Source: Candidatus Aminicenantota bacterium (GTDB taxonomy: Bacteria; Acidobacteriota; Aminicenantia; S016-38). From it: a stretch of DNA of 38,950 nucleotides. The notes under the pieces were generated by a model. It did not search any database. It was not told where the DNA came from and was given only the letters and a program-made list of their open reading frames with translations. Position 1 is the stretch's first letter; each line of letters begins with the position of its first letter. Shown here piece by piece: positions 6,818 through 14,272 of the stretch. The stretch is taken from contig JALVRF010000082.1 of assembly GCA_027025175.1 (NCBI GenBank), forward strand, positions 1-38,950, written 5' to 3'. A program made the translations under genes and the position numbers.

Positions 6818-8325
6818 TTCTCCAGGCTCACGAAGGTAACTTTATTGAGTTCATCCAGGGAGGTTTCCCCGGCGAGCACCTTATCCACACCGCTTTCCCT
6901 TATAAACCTCATCCCCTGTCTTCTGGCTTCCTGTTTTATGAGGCGGGCGGGTTTCCTTTCCACAATCATTTCCTTAATTGTATCAGAAAGTTCCAGGAAC
7001 TCACCTATGGCCATCCTGCCCCGATAGCCAGTATTTGAACAGAAATCGCAGCCTGATGGACGATAGAAAACATGGTCCGAGTACTTAGCCGGATCAAGGC
7101 CGTTGGCCTCAAGTTCCTCTTTAGCGAGATGTGTCTCCACCTTGCAATAGGGACACAGTCTTCTTACTAATCTCTGGGCAAGGACCGCATTCAGGGCGGA
7201 AACCAGACTGTGCAGGTCAACCCCCATGTGAACGAACCTGCTTATTACATCAAAAACATTGTTGGCGTGAACAGTGGTCATTACCAGATGCCCGGTAAGG
7301 GCAGCCTGAACCGCTATCTCTGCGGTTTCCGGGTCCCTTATCTCCCCCACCATTATCCTGTCAGGATCGTGTCTTAAAATGGAACGGAGTCCCCGGGCAA
7401 AGGTAAGGCCCTTTTTCTCGTTAACCGGTATCTGCAAAATTCCGGGGATGTTGTATTCCACGGGGTCCTCAATGGTTATTATCTTCTCCTCTTCGGTGAC
7501 GATCTCGTTAAGGGCAGCGTAAAGGGTGGTGGTTTTACCAGAGCCCGTGGGTCCAGTAACCAGAAACATTCCGTAGGGAAGCCTTATATGCTTTCTTATC
7601 TTGCTTATTATCTCCTGGTCAAAGCCCAGTTTATCCAGGGTAAGTTCCTTGAAGGAGGAGGCCAGGTACTCCTTATCCAGAATCCTTATGACGCATTCTT
7701 CCCCGTGAATTCCCGGAAGGATTGAAACCCTGAAATCTATTTTCTTTCCTTTTATTTTCAACTGGAACCTACCATCCTGGGGAATCCTCCTCTCCGCTAT
7801 GTCCAGGTCAGCCATAACCTTTATCCTGGAGATTATCCCTGCGTGGAATTTCTTGTGGATGGGCTCCATGGCCGGATAAAGAACCCCATCAATCCTGTAT
7901 TTAACCTTCACAACCCGGTCCGTGGCCTCTATATGTATGTCGGAGGCTCCCCGGTGAACGGCGGTAAAAACTATGGAGTTTACCAGTTTAACTATGGAAG
8001 CTTCCTGGAGGGTAAGGGTCTCCACCGAGACCTCCTCCTCGGCCACCTCCATGACCTCTTCTCCGGCAAACTCCGCAGAGGCCTCCTCCAGAACCCCTTT
8101 CACAAGGTCTGCCCTCCGGAGTTCCTCCTCAAATTCATCAGGGCTTATTTTCACCGGGAGAACCCTGGAGTTTATGAAATCCTCAATCTCCTCCAGGTAG
8201 ATGGGGTTTTCCGGTTCCACCATGGCCACTTGAAGCCTGCCATCCTTCCAGCCCAGTGGCAGAAATTTCAGGCGGTATATCATCTCCGGAGGAAAAAGTT
8301 TTGCAGTTTCAAGGTCTATCCTCAT
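6814..8325 (-). CDS. pilB: type IV pilus/type II secretion assembly ATPase
   Basis: Hexameric ATPase that powers pilin or pseudopilin polymerisation at the inner membrane. An N-terminal GspE-N-type domain (about 1-70) leads by an acidic linker into the N2 domain (RGASDIHIE) and the RecA-like core. Walker A is GPTGSGKTTTLY (about 258-269), the Asp box region is TIEDPVEY, Walker B is DRIMVGEIRDPETAEIA, the His box is HLVMTTVHANN, and a four-Cys zinc module follows (CPYC...CDFC). At 503 aa it is slightly shorter than classical PilB and carries one N-terminal domain rather than two. No retraction ATPase PilT is in the window, so T4P versus T2SS cannot be settled here. Confidence 0.95.
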   Translation of the reverse strand: MRIDLETAKLFPPEMIYRLKFLPLGWKDGRLQVAMVEPENPIYLEEIEDFINSRVLPVKISPDEFEEELRRADLVKGVLEEASAEFAGEEVMEVAEEEVSVETLTLQEASIVKLVNSIVFTAVHRGASDIHIEATDRVVKVKYRIDGVLYPAMEPIHKKFHAGIISRIKVMADLDIAERRIPQDGRFQLKIKGKKIDFRVSILPGIHGEECVIRILDKEYLASSFKELTLDKLGFDQEIISKIRKHIRLPYGMFLVTGPTGSGKTTTLYAALNEIVTEEEKIITIEDPVEYNIPGILQIPVNEKKGLTFARGLRSILRHDPDRIMVGEIRDPETAEIAVQAALTGHLVMTTVHANNVFDVISRFVHMGVDLHSLVSALNAVLAQRLVRRLCPYCKVETHLAKEELEANGLDPAKYSDHVFYRPSGCDFCSNTGYRGRMAIGEFLELSDTIKEMIVERKPARLIKQEARRQGMRFIRESGVDKVLAGETSLDELNKVTFVSLEK

Positions 8326-9506
8326 CTAATCCCCCTGGCAAGTTCAAATATAGGAAGGTAGACTGAAAGTAGCATTATACCCACTATCAGCCCAAGGAAC
8401 AAGATGGTCAGTGGCTCAAGAATCCCCAGATACCTGCGAACCTTGAACTCAAACTCCTTTTCCAGGTAATCCGCCCCCTGGAATAGAAGTTCAGTGATCT
8501 CCCCGGAATTTTCCCCCACCTTTACCATCTCAATTCCCAGTTCCTCCACAGCCCCGGTCTCCTCCAGGGCCTGGGAAAGACTTAATCCCTCGCTGACCCT
8601 CTGGGGAACCAACGAAAGTTTTTCCCTTAAATACCCATTGGGAGAAGCCTCTGCAGCGGTCCGGGATGCCTGAACCACAGGAATTCCCCCATCAAGTAAA
8701 AAGGACATGGTTCTCAGGTAAAGGGACGATGAGATGAGAAAAATACCCTCCCCCAGGAAGGGAACGGAAAGTTTCAACCTTTCTATCCAGAGGTAAAGGG
8801 GTTTTATTTTCACCGAATATTTATAAAGAAGGGCCAGTAGAAAAAGGAAAAGGATTATCCAGAGCCAGTTTTTCTTCATGAAGGAGGAAACCGACAGTAT
8901 GAAAACAGTCAGGGTAGGCAGTTGAATATTGGTGTGTTTGTAAAAGGAGGCGAATCTGGGTATGACGAAGGTGGTCAGGAGAAAAACCAGAAACAGAGAT
9001 ACGGTTATAACTATGGTGGGGTATGTGAGGGATGCCTTTATCTTTGAATAAGTGCTTTCCATGAAGTTGGCGTAGTCCAGATACTTTTCCAGGGTAAATG
9101 CCAGCCTTCCGCTTCTTTCACCGGCGGCTAAGGCCGTTATAAAGAGAATTCCCAGGTCCCTGGAATAGGGTTTAAAGGCTTCCGAAAGATCTGCTCCGTC
9201 CACCACCCTTTCCCTGGCGCCGCTGAGAATCTCAAGGAGCCTGGGATTTCTTGTTCTGGAGATTATAAGGTCAAAGGCCCTCACGAAGGGAACTCCGGCC
9301 TTAACCAGGGCCAGGAGTTGCTGGGCGAAAATTATCCGGTCCCTCCAGCGAAGTTTTCCCCGGGAAAAGGTTATTTTCTTCTTCACCTTTAAAACGGCAA
9401 AACCCTTTTTCTCGTATATCTTACGGGCTTCCTCGGGACTTTCCGCCCAGCATTCCTCAGTCCATACTTTTTCCTCTGAGGCCAGTTTAACGGTGAATTT
9501 TGGCAT
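8322..9506 (-). CDS. pilC: PilC/GspF inner-membrane platform protein
   Basis: Polytopic platform on which the assembly ATPase acts. Two homologous cytoplasmic T2SSF domains are visible: the first about residues 55-175 (IIFAQQLLALVKAGVPFVRA...GERSGRLAFTLEKYLDY) and the second about 255-375 (SSLYLRTMSFLLDGGIPVVQA...GENSGEITELLFQGADYLEKEF). Hydrophobic helices follow each one, with a last helix near the C-terminus. Length 394 aa is normal. Its ATG shares one base with the ridA stop (TAATG), and its own stop overlaps pilB as ATGA, so expression should be coupled to both. Confidence 0.94.
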   Translation of the reverse strand: MPKFTVKLASEEKVWTEECWAESPEEARKIYEKKGFAVLKVKKKITFSRGKLRWRDRIIFAQQLLALVKAGVPFVRAFDLIISRTRNPRLLEILSGARERVVDGADLSEAFKPYSRDLGILFITALAAGERSGRLAFTLEKYLDYANFMESTYSKIKASLTYPTIVITVSLFLVFLLTTFVIPRFASFYKHTNIQLPTLTVFILSVSSFMKKNWLWIILFLFLLALLYKYSVKIKPLYLWIERLKLSVPFLGEGIFLISSSLYLRTMSFLLDGGIPVVQASRTAAEASPNGYLREKLSLVPQRVSEGLSLSQALEETGAVEELGIEMVKVGENSGEITELLFQGADYLEKEFEFKVRRYLGILEPLTILFLGLIVGIMLLSVYLPIFELARGIR

Positions 9507-9901
9507 TAACCTAAGGGGGCCTCCTGAGGTATTTCCGCAATAACCGAAACCTCTATCTTCACATCTCTGGGAAGACGTGAGGCTTCAAAGATGAACCTGG
9601 CCGGGGGATTTTCCGGGAAAAACCTCTGGTAAACATCGTTCATTCCCTTATACTCGCTGAGATTAGAAAGGGCCACAATGACCATAACTACATGGGAAAG
9701 GCCAGAACCTGCCTCTTCCAGGATGGACTTTATGTTCTCAAAAACCCTCTCGGTTTGCTTCTGTATGGGGGGACCGCAGACGGTTTTGGTTTGAGGATCA
9801 ATGGGGAGTTGCCCCGACAGAAAAATAAACCCATTTGAAATTACGGCCTGGGAATAAGGGCCTATAGGCTCAGGACCCTTATCCGTAAAAAAAGTCCTCA
9901 T
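9506..9901 (-). CDS. ridA: RidA-family enamine/imine deaminase
   Basis: 131 aa RidA (YjgF/YER057c) trimeric enzyme that hydrolyses reactive 2-aminoacrylate and related enamines made by PLP enzymes. Family landmarks: PIGPYSQAV near the start, FLSGQLPIDP, and the C-terminal PARFIFEASRLPRDVKIEV, which contains the catalytic Arg of the PAR motif. The start ATG lies two bases after the fbp stop; the SD-like GGAGGATAAAG is formed by the end of fbp. Its position between fbp and the pilus genes has no obvious functional logic and may only reflect operon packing. Confidence 0.93.
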   Translation of the reverse strand: MRTFFTDKGPEPIGPYSQAVISNGFIFLSGQLPIDPQTKTVCGPPIQKQTERVFENIKSILEEAGSGLSHVVMVIVALSNLSEYKGMNDVYQRFFPENPPARFIFEASRLPRDVKIEVSVIAEIPQEAPLG

Positions 9902-9903
9902 CT

Positions 9904-10908
9904 TTATCCTCCATATTTTTCCATAAACTCTGCGAAAAGCTCCACATCCCTCTTGCTTCCTATCACCAGAGGGGTTCTCTGGTGGAGGTTTTCGGGCACT
10001 ATATCAAGGATTCTCCTCTTCCCGTCAGTGGCCGCTCCCCCTGCCTGTTCCACTATGAAGGCCAGGGGAGATGCTTCGTAAAGAAGCCTGAGTTTTCCCT
10101 GGGGGTGCTTTGAATCGGCGGGATAGAAGAAGATTCCACCCTTAAGCAGATTTCTGTGGAAATCCGCCACCAGGGAACCTATGTATCTGGCAGAATAGGG
10201 CCTGGACGTTACCCTGTCCTCCTCCCTTAAATACTCCACGAATTTCCTGATGGCCTCGCTCCATCGGTTGTAGTACCCCTCATTGGCGCTGTAAATTTTT
10301 CCCTTCTCCGGAATTTTTATGTCGTGGTGCGAGAGTATGAATTCGCCTACAGAGGGGTCAAGGGTGAACCCGTGGACCCCCTGTCCCGTGGTATAAACCA
10401 GCATGGCTGAGGAGCCGTAAATAACATAACCTGCCGCCACCAGGGCTGAACCGGGCTGGAAGAAGTCCTCCTCCACCGCATCCCCCTCTCCATTTTGCTT
10501 CTTCCATATCCCAAAAATCGTTCCCACGCTTACATTCACATCAATGTTGGAGGAGCCGTCCAGGGGATCAAAGGCAAAAAGGTATTTTCCTCTGGGAACA
10601 TCCTCGGGAATGGGGATAACCGATGCGGTCTCCTCCGAGGCCATGCCTGCCAGATACCCCCCACGGCTTAGAACCCCCACGAAGGTTTTAAGGGCGAATT
10701 CGTCAAGTTTCTGAACTTCTTCCCCGAAAACATTTATGGTGCCGGTGGCGCCTAAAATTTCCGCTATCCCTGCCCGGTTAACCTCCCTGTAAACTATCTT
10801 GGACGCTGTGGCTATGTCACTGAATAGACTTGAGAATTCCCCGGTGGCCTGGGGATATTTCCTCTGTTCCTCAATTATGAACCTTGAAAGGGTTATGTAT
10901 TCCTTCAT
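9904..10908 (-). CDS. fbp: fructose-1,6-bisphosphatase, class I
   Basis: Hydrolyses fructose 1,6-bisphosphate to fructose 6-phosphate in gluconeogenesis. Metal and substrate motifs of class I FBPase are clear: MASEE, FDPLDGSSNIDVNVSVGTIF, and near the C-terminus RLLYEASPLAFIVEQAGG with GKRRILDIVPENLHQRTP. Length 334 aa is typical. It is the first gene of the long minus-strand operon, with a promoter 11-46 bases upstream and an SD of GGAGGGG. Many anaerobic thermophiles use the bifunctional archaeal-type class V FBP aldolase/phosphatase; this organism has the classical enzyme. Confidence 0.96.
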   Translation of the reverse strand: MKEYITLSRFIIEEQRKYPQATGEFSSLFSDIATASKIVYREVNRAGIAEILGATGTINVFGEEVQKLDEFALKTFVGVLSRGGYLAGMASEETASVIPIPEDVPRGKYLFAFDPLDGSSNIDVNVSVGTIFGIWKKQNGEGDAVEEDFFQPGSALVAAGYVIYGSSAMLVYTTGQGVHGFTLDPSVGEFILSHHDIKIPEKGKIYSANEGYYNRWSEAIRKFVEYLREEDRVTSRPYSARYIGSLVADFHRNLLKGGIFFYPADSKHPQGKLRLLYEASPLAFIVEQAGGAATDGKRRILDIVPENLHQRTPLVIGSKRDVELFAEFMEKYGG

Positions 10909-10925
10909 CTTCCCCTCCGGAAGAA

Positions 10926-10955
10926 ATTATAGTTTATTTGTTAATTTTAAAGCAA
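10926..10955 (-). promoter_or_regulatory. sigma70-type promoter of the fbp-ridA-pil-pyr operon
   Basis: On the minus strand TTGCTT (10955-10950) is followed by an 18-base AT-rich spacer and a perfect TATAAT (10931-10926). The predicted start is near 10919, giving a leader of about 11 bases that holds the SD GGAGGGG. The -35 overlaps the last codons of the DHH gene. The spacing and position fit well, but this is read by eye. Confidence 0.75.
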
Positions 10956-11924
10956 ATTTCCTATAAAGGGCCTCAGGTCCACTTCTTTACCTGCGGAACG
11001 GAAAAAATCCTCCAGCAAGTTCACATAATCTTCAACTTTTCCCCTCTCCACCACTGCCCCTATAACATCCCTTTTCCCCCCTGCGTAAAAACCCATGTCC
11101 TTGGCCCTTTTAACCAGGGAGGAAAGGTCTGTGCATCGGGTCCTCAGGTAAAAATTGAGATAATCGCCCTGAAGGCCCACCACCAGGTTTATTTTCTCAG
11201 GGGAACGGGCAAAAATCCTCCGGGTAAGGTCAGAGACTATCCTGAATCTGGTGGGAGTAAAAAGAAAGTTAACCACATCCCCTTCCATGAGCTTCGCCTC
11301 TTCCCTTCTTATTTCCTCCTCCACCATCTTCTCCACTCCGGTAAATTCCTCCCTTTCCAGAACCGACAAAAGAGGTTGGGAAAGGAGGTATTTGACCACG
11401 GAATAAACCCTTTCCCTATCTCCGGTTTTATATTGAAGGTCCACTATCTTGACAGCCTTCTTGAAGCGTTCAAAATCCTTTCCGTAAAATTCCTTCATCT
11501 CCTCCAGGATGGGGTCCCCATCCTTCAATTTAAACCCGTTGTCCCCGTAAATTCCCAGATACTCCATGTGGTTGTGGGGAAGGCGGAAAAGTTCCGTAAT
11601 AACCCTGGTGTTGGAGGGAGCCTCCCTTCCCTCCAGGGTAGGATTTATCATATCAATTCCCTCCACCCTTTTCCCGTGGTGATGGTCCACCACCTGAAAA
11701 CTGCCCAAGGAATTAAGAAAGAGGAGGTCCTCCTCTGGAAGGCTCATGTCAAGGAGAACCAGGCTCTCCGCTCCTGGTTCTCCTATTTTCTTCCTGTCTT
11801 CCGGAGAGAGAAAATAATTACCAATTTCCGGGGTAAAATATTTGAATTCCTCTCCCTTCACTCTTGTCCACAAAACCGCAGAGCCTATACCGTCCGCATC
11901 CCAGTGGTGAATAATCAGCCTCAT
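10947..11924 (-). CDS. DHH-family phosphoesterase
   Basis: 325 aa. The first motif is IHHWDADGIGSA (DxD metal ligands), the second VLLDMSLPE, the third the family signature VVDHHHGK, and near the C-terminus FYAGGKRDVIGAVV resembles the GG(H)-type motif of the DHHA1 substrate domain. This superfamily includes RecJ, NrnA/Orn-like nanoRNases and c-di-AMP phosphodiesterases. HHWDxDG at the extreme N-terminus is a form I associate mainly with archaeal and deep-branching bacterial DHH proteins rather than RecJ. The substrate cannot be set from sequence; an exonuclease or nanoRNase is most likely. It is monocistronic and divergent from the GT cluster, with a TAAAAT box 6 bases before its ATG and no SD. 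Confidence 0.85.
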   Translation of the reverse strand: MRLIIHHWDADGIGSAVLWTRVKGEEFKYFTPEIGNYFLSPEDRKKIGEPGAESLVLLDMSLPEEDLLFLNSLGSFQVVDHHHGKRVEGIDMINPTLEGREAPSNTRVITELFRLPHNHMEYLGIYGDNGFKLKDGDPILEEMKEFYGKDFERFKKAVKIVDLQYKTGDRERVYSVVKYLLSQPLLSVLEREEFTGVEKMVEEEIRREEAKLMEGDVVNFLFTPTRFRIVSDLTRRIFARSPEKINLVVGLQGDYLNFYLRTRCTDLSSLVKRAKDMGFYAGGKRDVIGAVVERGKVEDYVNLLEDFFRSAGKEVDLRPFIGNLL

Positions 11925-11930
11925 AGGGGA

Positions 11931-11954
11931 ATTTTACTGAAATTAATGTAAAAT
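11931..11954. promoter_or_regulatory. divergent promoter pair with -10 boxes placed for leaderless transcripts
   Basis: The 37-base gap between the DHH gene and the GT2 gene contains two TAAAAT hexamers, one on each strand. The minus-strand one (11936-11931) lies 6 bases before the DHH ATG, and the plus-strand one (11949-11954) lies 7 bases before the GT2 GTG. Standard -10 to +1 spacing would start each RNA within about one base of its start codon. Neither gene has an SD. No convincing -35 is seen for either, so confidence is moderate. Confidence 0.5.
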
Positions 11955-11961
11955 TAAAACC

Positions 11962-12702
11962 GTGGGAATTTCAGCGGTCATAATCACCCTCAACGAGGAG
12001 AAAAACCTCCCCAGGGCTTTAAAAAGCCTTGACTTTGTAGATGAGGTGCTGGTGGTGGATGCCTTCTCCAAAGACAGGACCGCCGAGATAGCGGAAAGTT
12101 TCGGAGCCAGGGTGTTCCGAAGGGAGTGGGAAGGCTATGCCAGCCAGAGAAATTTCGCCATGGAAAAGGCCACCCATCCCTGGGTTCTTTTCTTGGATGC
12201 CGATGAGGAGGTAAGTCAGGAACTCAGGGAGGAAATAATGTCCCTGGATTTTTCCGCCGACGGTTATCTCATAAGAAGGGAAAGTTTCTTCGCCGGAAAA
12301 CCCATGCACTGCTGCGGGTGGTGGCCGGACTGGGGGATAAGGCTTTTCAGGAAAGAAAGGGCAAGGTGGGAGGGAGAGTTGGTTCACGAAAGCCTGGTTT
12401 TTTCGGGAAAAACCCGAAGGCTTCGGGGAAAAATCCTCCATTATCCCTACCAGAGGCCCCGGGAACTATTCGAGAGAATGAACAAATACGCTAAACTATG
12501 GGCCCTCAGGGAAAGGGAAAGGAAAAACCCCTCCTGGCTCAGGGTATGCCTTCAGCCCGTGGGAACCTTCCTCAGTTCCTACATCCTCAAAGGGGGAATT
12601 TTTTGCGGATGGAGGGGTTTTACTGTGAGTTTTGCCCAGGCCTATTATTCTTTCTTAAAATATCTCCTGTTAAAGGAGGGAAAATGGACATTGAAAAAAT
12701 AA
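11962..12702 (+). CDS. family 2 glycosyltransferase (WaaE/KdtX-like)
   Basis: 246 aa GT-A fold enzyme. The N-terminus ISAVIITLNEEKNLPRAL and DEVLVVDAFSKDRT give the nucleotide-sugar site; FLDADEEV is the DxD-type metal motif; RNFAMEKA and the CGWWPDWGIRLFRK...VHESL region match the WaaE/KdtX-like subgroup, which adds sugars to lipopolysaccharide core or related lipids. The GTG start is chosen because the first beta strand begins immediately after it and no upstream in-frame start exists. It is the first gene of a five-gene plus-strand cluster. Confidence 0.93.
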   Translation: MGISAVIITLNEEKNLPRALKSLDFVDEVLVVDAFSKDRTAEIAESFGARVFRREWEGYASQRNFAMEKATHPWVLFLDADEEVSQELREEIMSLDFSADGYLIRRESFFAGKPMHCCGWWPDWGIRLFRKERARWEGELVHESLVFSGKTRRLRGKILHYPYQRPRELFERMNKYAKLWALRERERKNPSWLRVCLQPVGTFLSSYILKGGIFCGWRGFTVSFAQAYYSFLKYLLLKEGKWTLKK

Positions 12703-13130
12703 TGGAAGAGGCCCGAAGGAGGATAGAGGAAAAAAAGGAAAAGGGATACTTTACCGATGAGGAAATAAGGGACATTGAGGAGATGGAACTGAAAATCCTT
12801 CCCGACGAGGCGGAAATACGCTCCTTTTACGAATCCCACCTTTACGGGGAGGTCTACCACCCACCCACAGGGATAAAAAAATGGATAAAGGATAAATTTC
12901 AGGACAAATTCTTCCGGTTCTTTTTCTTCTTCATGAGGCCCCTGCTAACCCCTGAGAAGATTGTAAAAAGCGTGGAATACATAAAAATACTCCACAACAT
13001 TTCCCACAGTCTCGTAACAGAACTTTCCAAACAGAGGCTCAAAACCCTGGAACTGGAGGCCCGGGTAAAATCCTTGGAGGAGAAGGTGGAAATTCTTGAA
13101 AGGAGGATAAGGGCCTACGAGGAAAAATGA
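12684..13130 (+). CDS. small coiled-coil protein of the glycosyltransferase cluster, function unknown
   Basis: I set the start at an ATG preceded by AAAGGAGGGAAA rather than the longer ORF in the track, whose first 62 codons only shadow the GT2 gene. The product is 148 aa. Residues about 1-45 are charged helices (IEKIMEEARRRIEEKKEKGY, DIEEMELKILP). Residues about 60-90 hold a Phe-rich amphipathic or membrane-associated stretch (DKFFRFFFFFMRPLLTP). The last 45 residues are a heptad coiled coil (LEARVKSLEEKVEILERRIRAYEEK). I do not recognise a family. Similar helical modules precede methyltransferases and glycosyltransferases in surface-polysaccharide loci, so a scaffold or chain-length ruler for the adjacent GTs is a guess. 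It overlaps both neighbours. Confidence 0.8.
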   Translation: MDIEKIMEEARRRIEEKKEKGYFTDEEIRDIEEMELKILPDEAEIRSFYESHLYGEVYHPPTGIKKWIKDKFQDKFFRFFFFFMRPLLTPEKIVKSVEYIKILHNISHSLVTELSKQRLKTLELEARVKSLEEKVEILERRIRAYEEK

Positions 13131-14272
13131 AAGTCGCCATAGTGGTACAGAGATACGGACTTAAGATAGCCGGTGGTGCCGAATACCACGCCCGGCTCAT
13201 TGCGGAGCACATGGCAAAACACTGGAATGTGGAGGTCCTCACCACCGATGCCGAGGATTATGTCCGCTGGAAGAGGGGGAATTTCCCAAGGGAGGAGGAA
13301 ATAAATGGGATTCTCGTAAAAAGGTTTCCTGTGGAAAGGGAAAGGGATGTGGTAAAGTTCGGTGCCCTCCAGAGGAGGCTAGAGAGGGAGGAACATACCC
13401 CTGAGGAAGAGGAAATGTGGATTGACGAGGAGGGGCCATACGCTCCTTCCCTCATAAAACACATAAAGAAAAACCGGGAAAAATATGACCTCTTCATTTT
13501 CTTCTCCTACAGGTACTATCAGAGCCTGAGGGGAGTGCCTGTGGCGGGCGAAAAGGCCCTTCTGGTCCCCACTGCAGAACACGACCCTGTACTTTATTTT
13601 CCCTTGGCCAGGAGGGTTTTCAGGAAAACCAGGGGATTTCTCTATAACTCCCACGAGGAAAAAGAACTCATAGAGAAAATCCACGGGATTTCCGCCCCCA
13701 ATGTAGTGGTGGGGGTTGGTATAAAGGAACACAGGGTAAAAGGGGGAAGGTTTAAGGAATATTCCCCCTACATGATTTACATAGGAAGGATTGACAGGAA
13801 CAAGGGGGCAGAGAGGCTTTTTTCCTATTTTCGCAGGTACAGGAGGAAACACCCCGGCCTCAAACTCCTCTTAGTGGGAAAACCCATTATTCCCATACCC
13901 GAGGATGAGGACATTGTTCATTTAGGTTTCCTTCCAGAGGAGGAAAAATGGGAAGCCTTAGCGGATTCCCTTTTCCTGGTTAATCCCTCCCATTTTGAAA
14001 GCCTTTCCATGATTCTCCTTGAGGCATGGTCCATCGCAAAACCGGTTCTTGTTTACGGAGGGTGCGAGGTCCTTCAGGGTCAGGTAAGGAGAAGCGGGGG
14101 AGGTCTTTACTTCAACGATTATTACGAATTTGAGGAAGCGGTGGAGATAATGAGGTCCCAGCCCGGGCTGCTTAAGGCCATGGGGGAGGCAGGAAGGGAA
14201 TATTACCTTGAAAACTACCGATGGGAGGTAATAGAGGGGAAATACCTCCAGATGGCGGAGGCTGTCCTATGA
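13127..14272 (+). CDS. family 4 glycosyltransferase
   Basis: 381 aa GT-B retaining glycosyltransferase. The N-terminal acceptor domain starts KVAIVVQRYGLKIAGGAEYHARLIAEHM, and the C-terminal donor domain has YIGRIDRNKGAERLFSYF, LLLVGKP and the EX7E motif as HFESLSMILLEAW. An acidic insert (about residues 85-110, EEHTPEEEEMWIDEEG) is prominent. It probably uses a nucleotide sugar to extend a cell-surface glycan. The start overlaps the coiled-coil gene by ATGA, and the next GT begins in its last codon. Confidence 0.93.
   Translation: MKVAIVVQRYGLKIAGGAEYHARLIAEHMAKHWNVEVLTTDAEDYVRWKRGNFPREEEINGILVKRFPVERERDVVKFGALQRRLEREEHTPEEEEMWIDEEGPYAPSLIKHIKKNREKYDLFIFFSYRYYQSLRGVPVAGEKALLVPTAEHDPVLYFPLARRVFRKTRGFLYNSHEEKELIEKIHGISAPNVVVGVGIKEHRVKGGRFKEYSPYMIYIGRIDRNKGAERLFSYFRRYRRKHPGLKLLLVGKPIIPIPEDEDIVHLGFLPEEEKWEALADSLFLVNPSHFESLSMILLEAWSIAKPVLVYGGCEVLQGQVRRSGGGLYFNDYYEFEEAVEIMRSQPGLLKAMGEAGREYYLENYRWEVIEGKYLQMAEAVL

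Noticed and set aside
10884-11951. 355 aa plus-strand ORF opposite the DHH gene
   Set aside because: The opposite strand encodes a protein with clear DHH motifs; this ORF would also cover the fbp promoter and has no RBS or known domain.
12498-12683. N-terminal extension of the coiled-coil ORF
   Set aside because: Those 62 codons lie wholly inside the GT2 gene, are shadow-like, and a strong SD precedes the internal ATG at 12684.
14221-14268. N-terminal extension of the first GDAIG-type GT4
   Set aside because: The ATG at 14269 overlaps the upstream stop as ATGA and matches the N-terminus of the paralogue.
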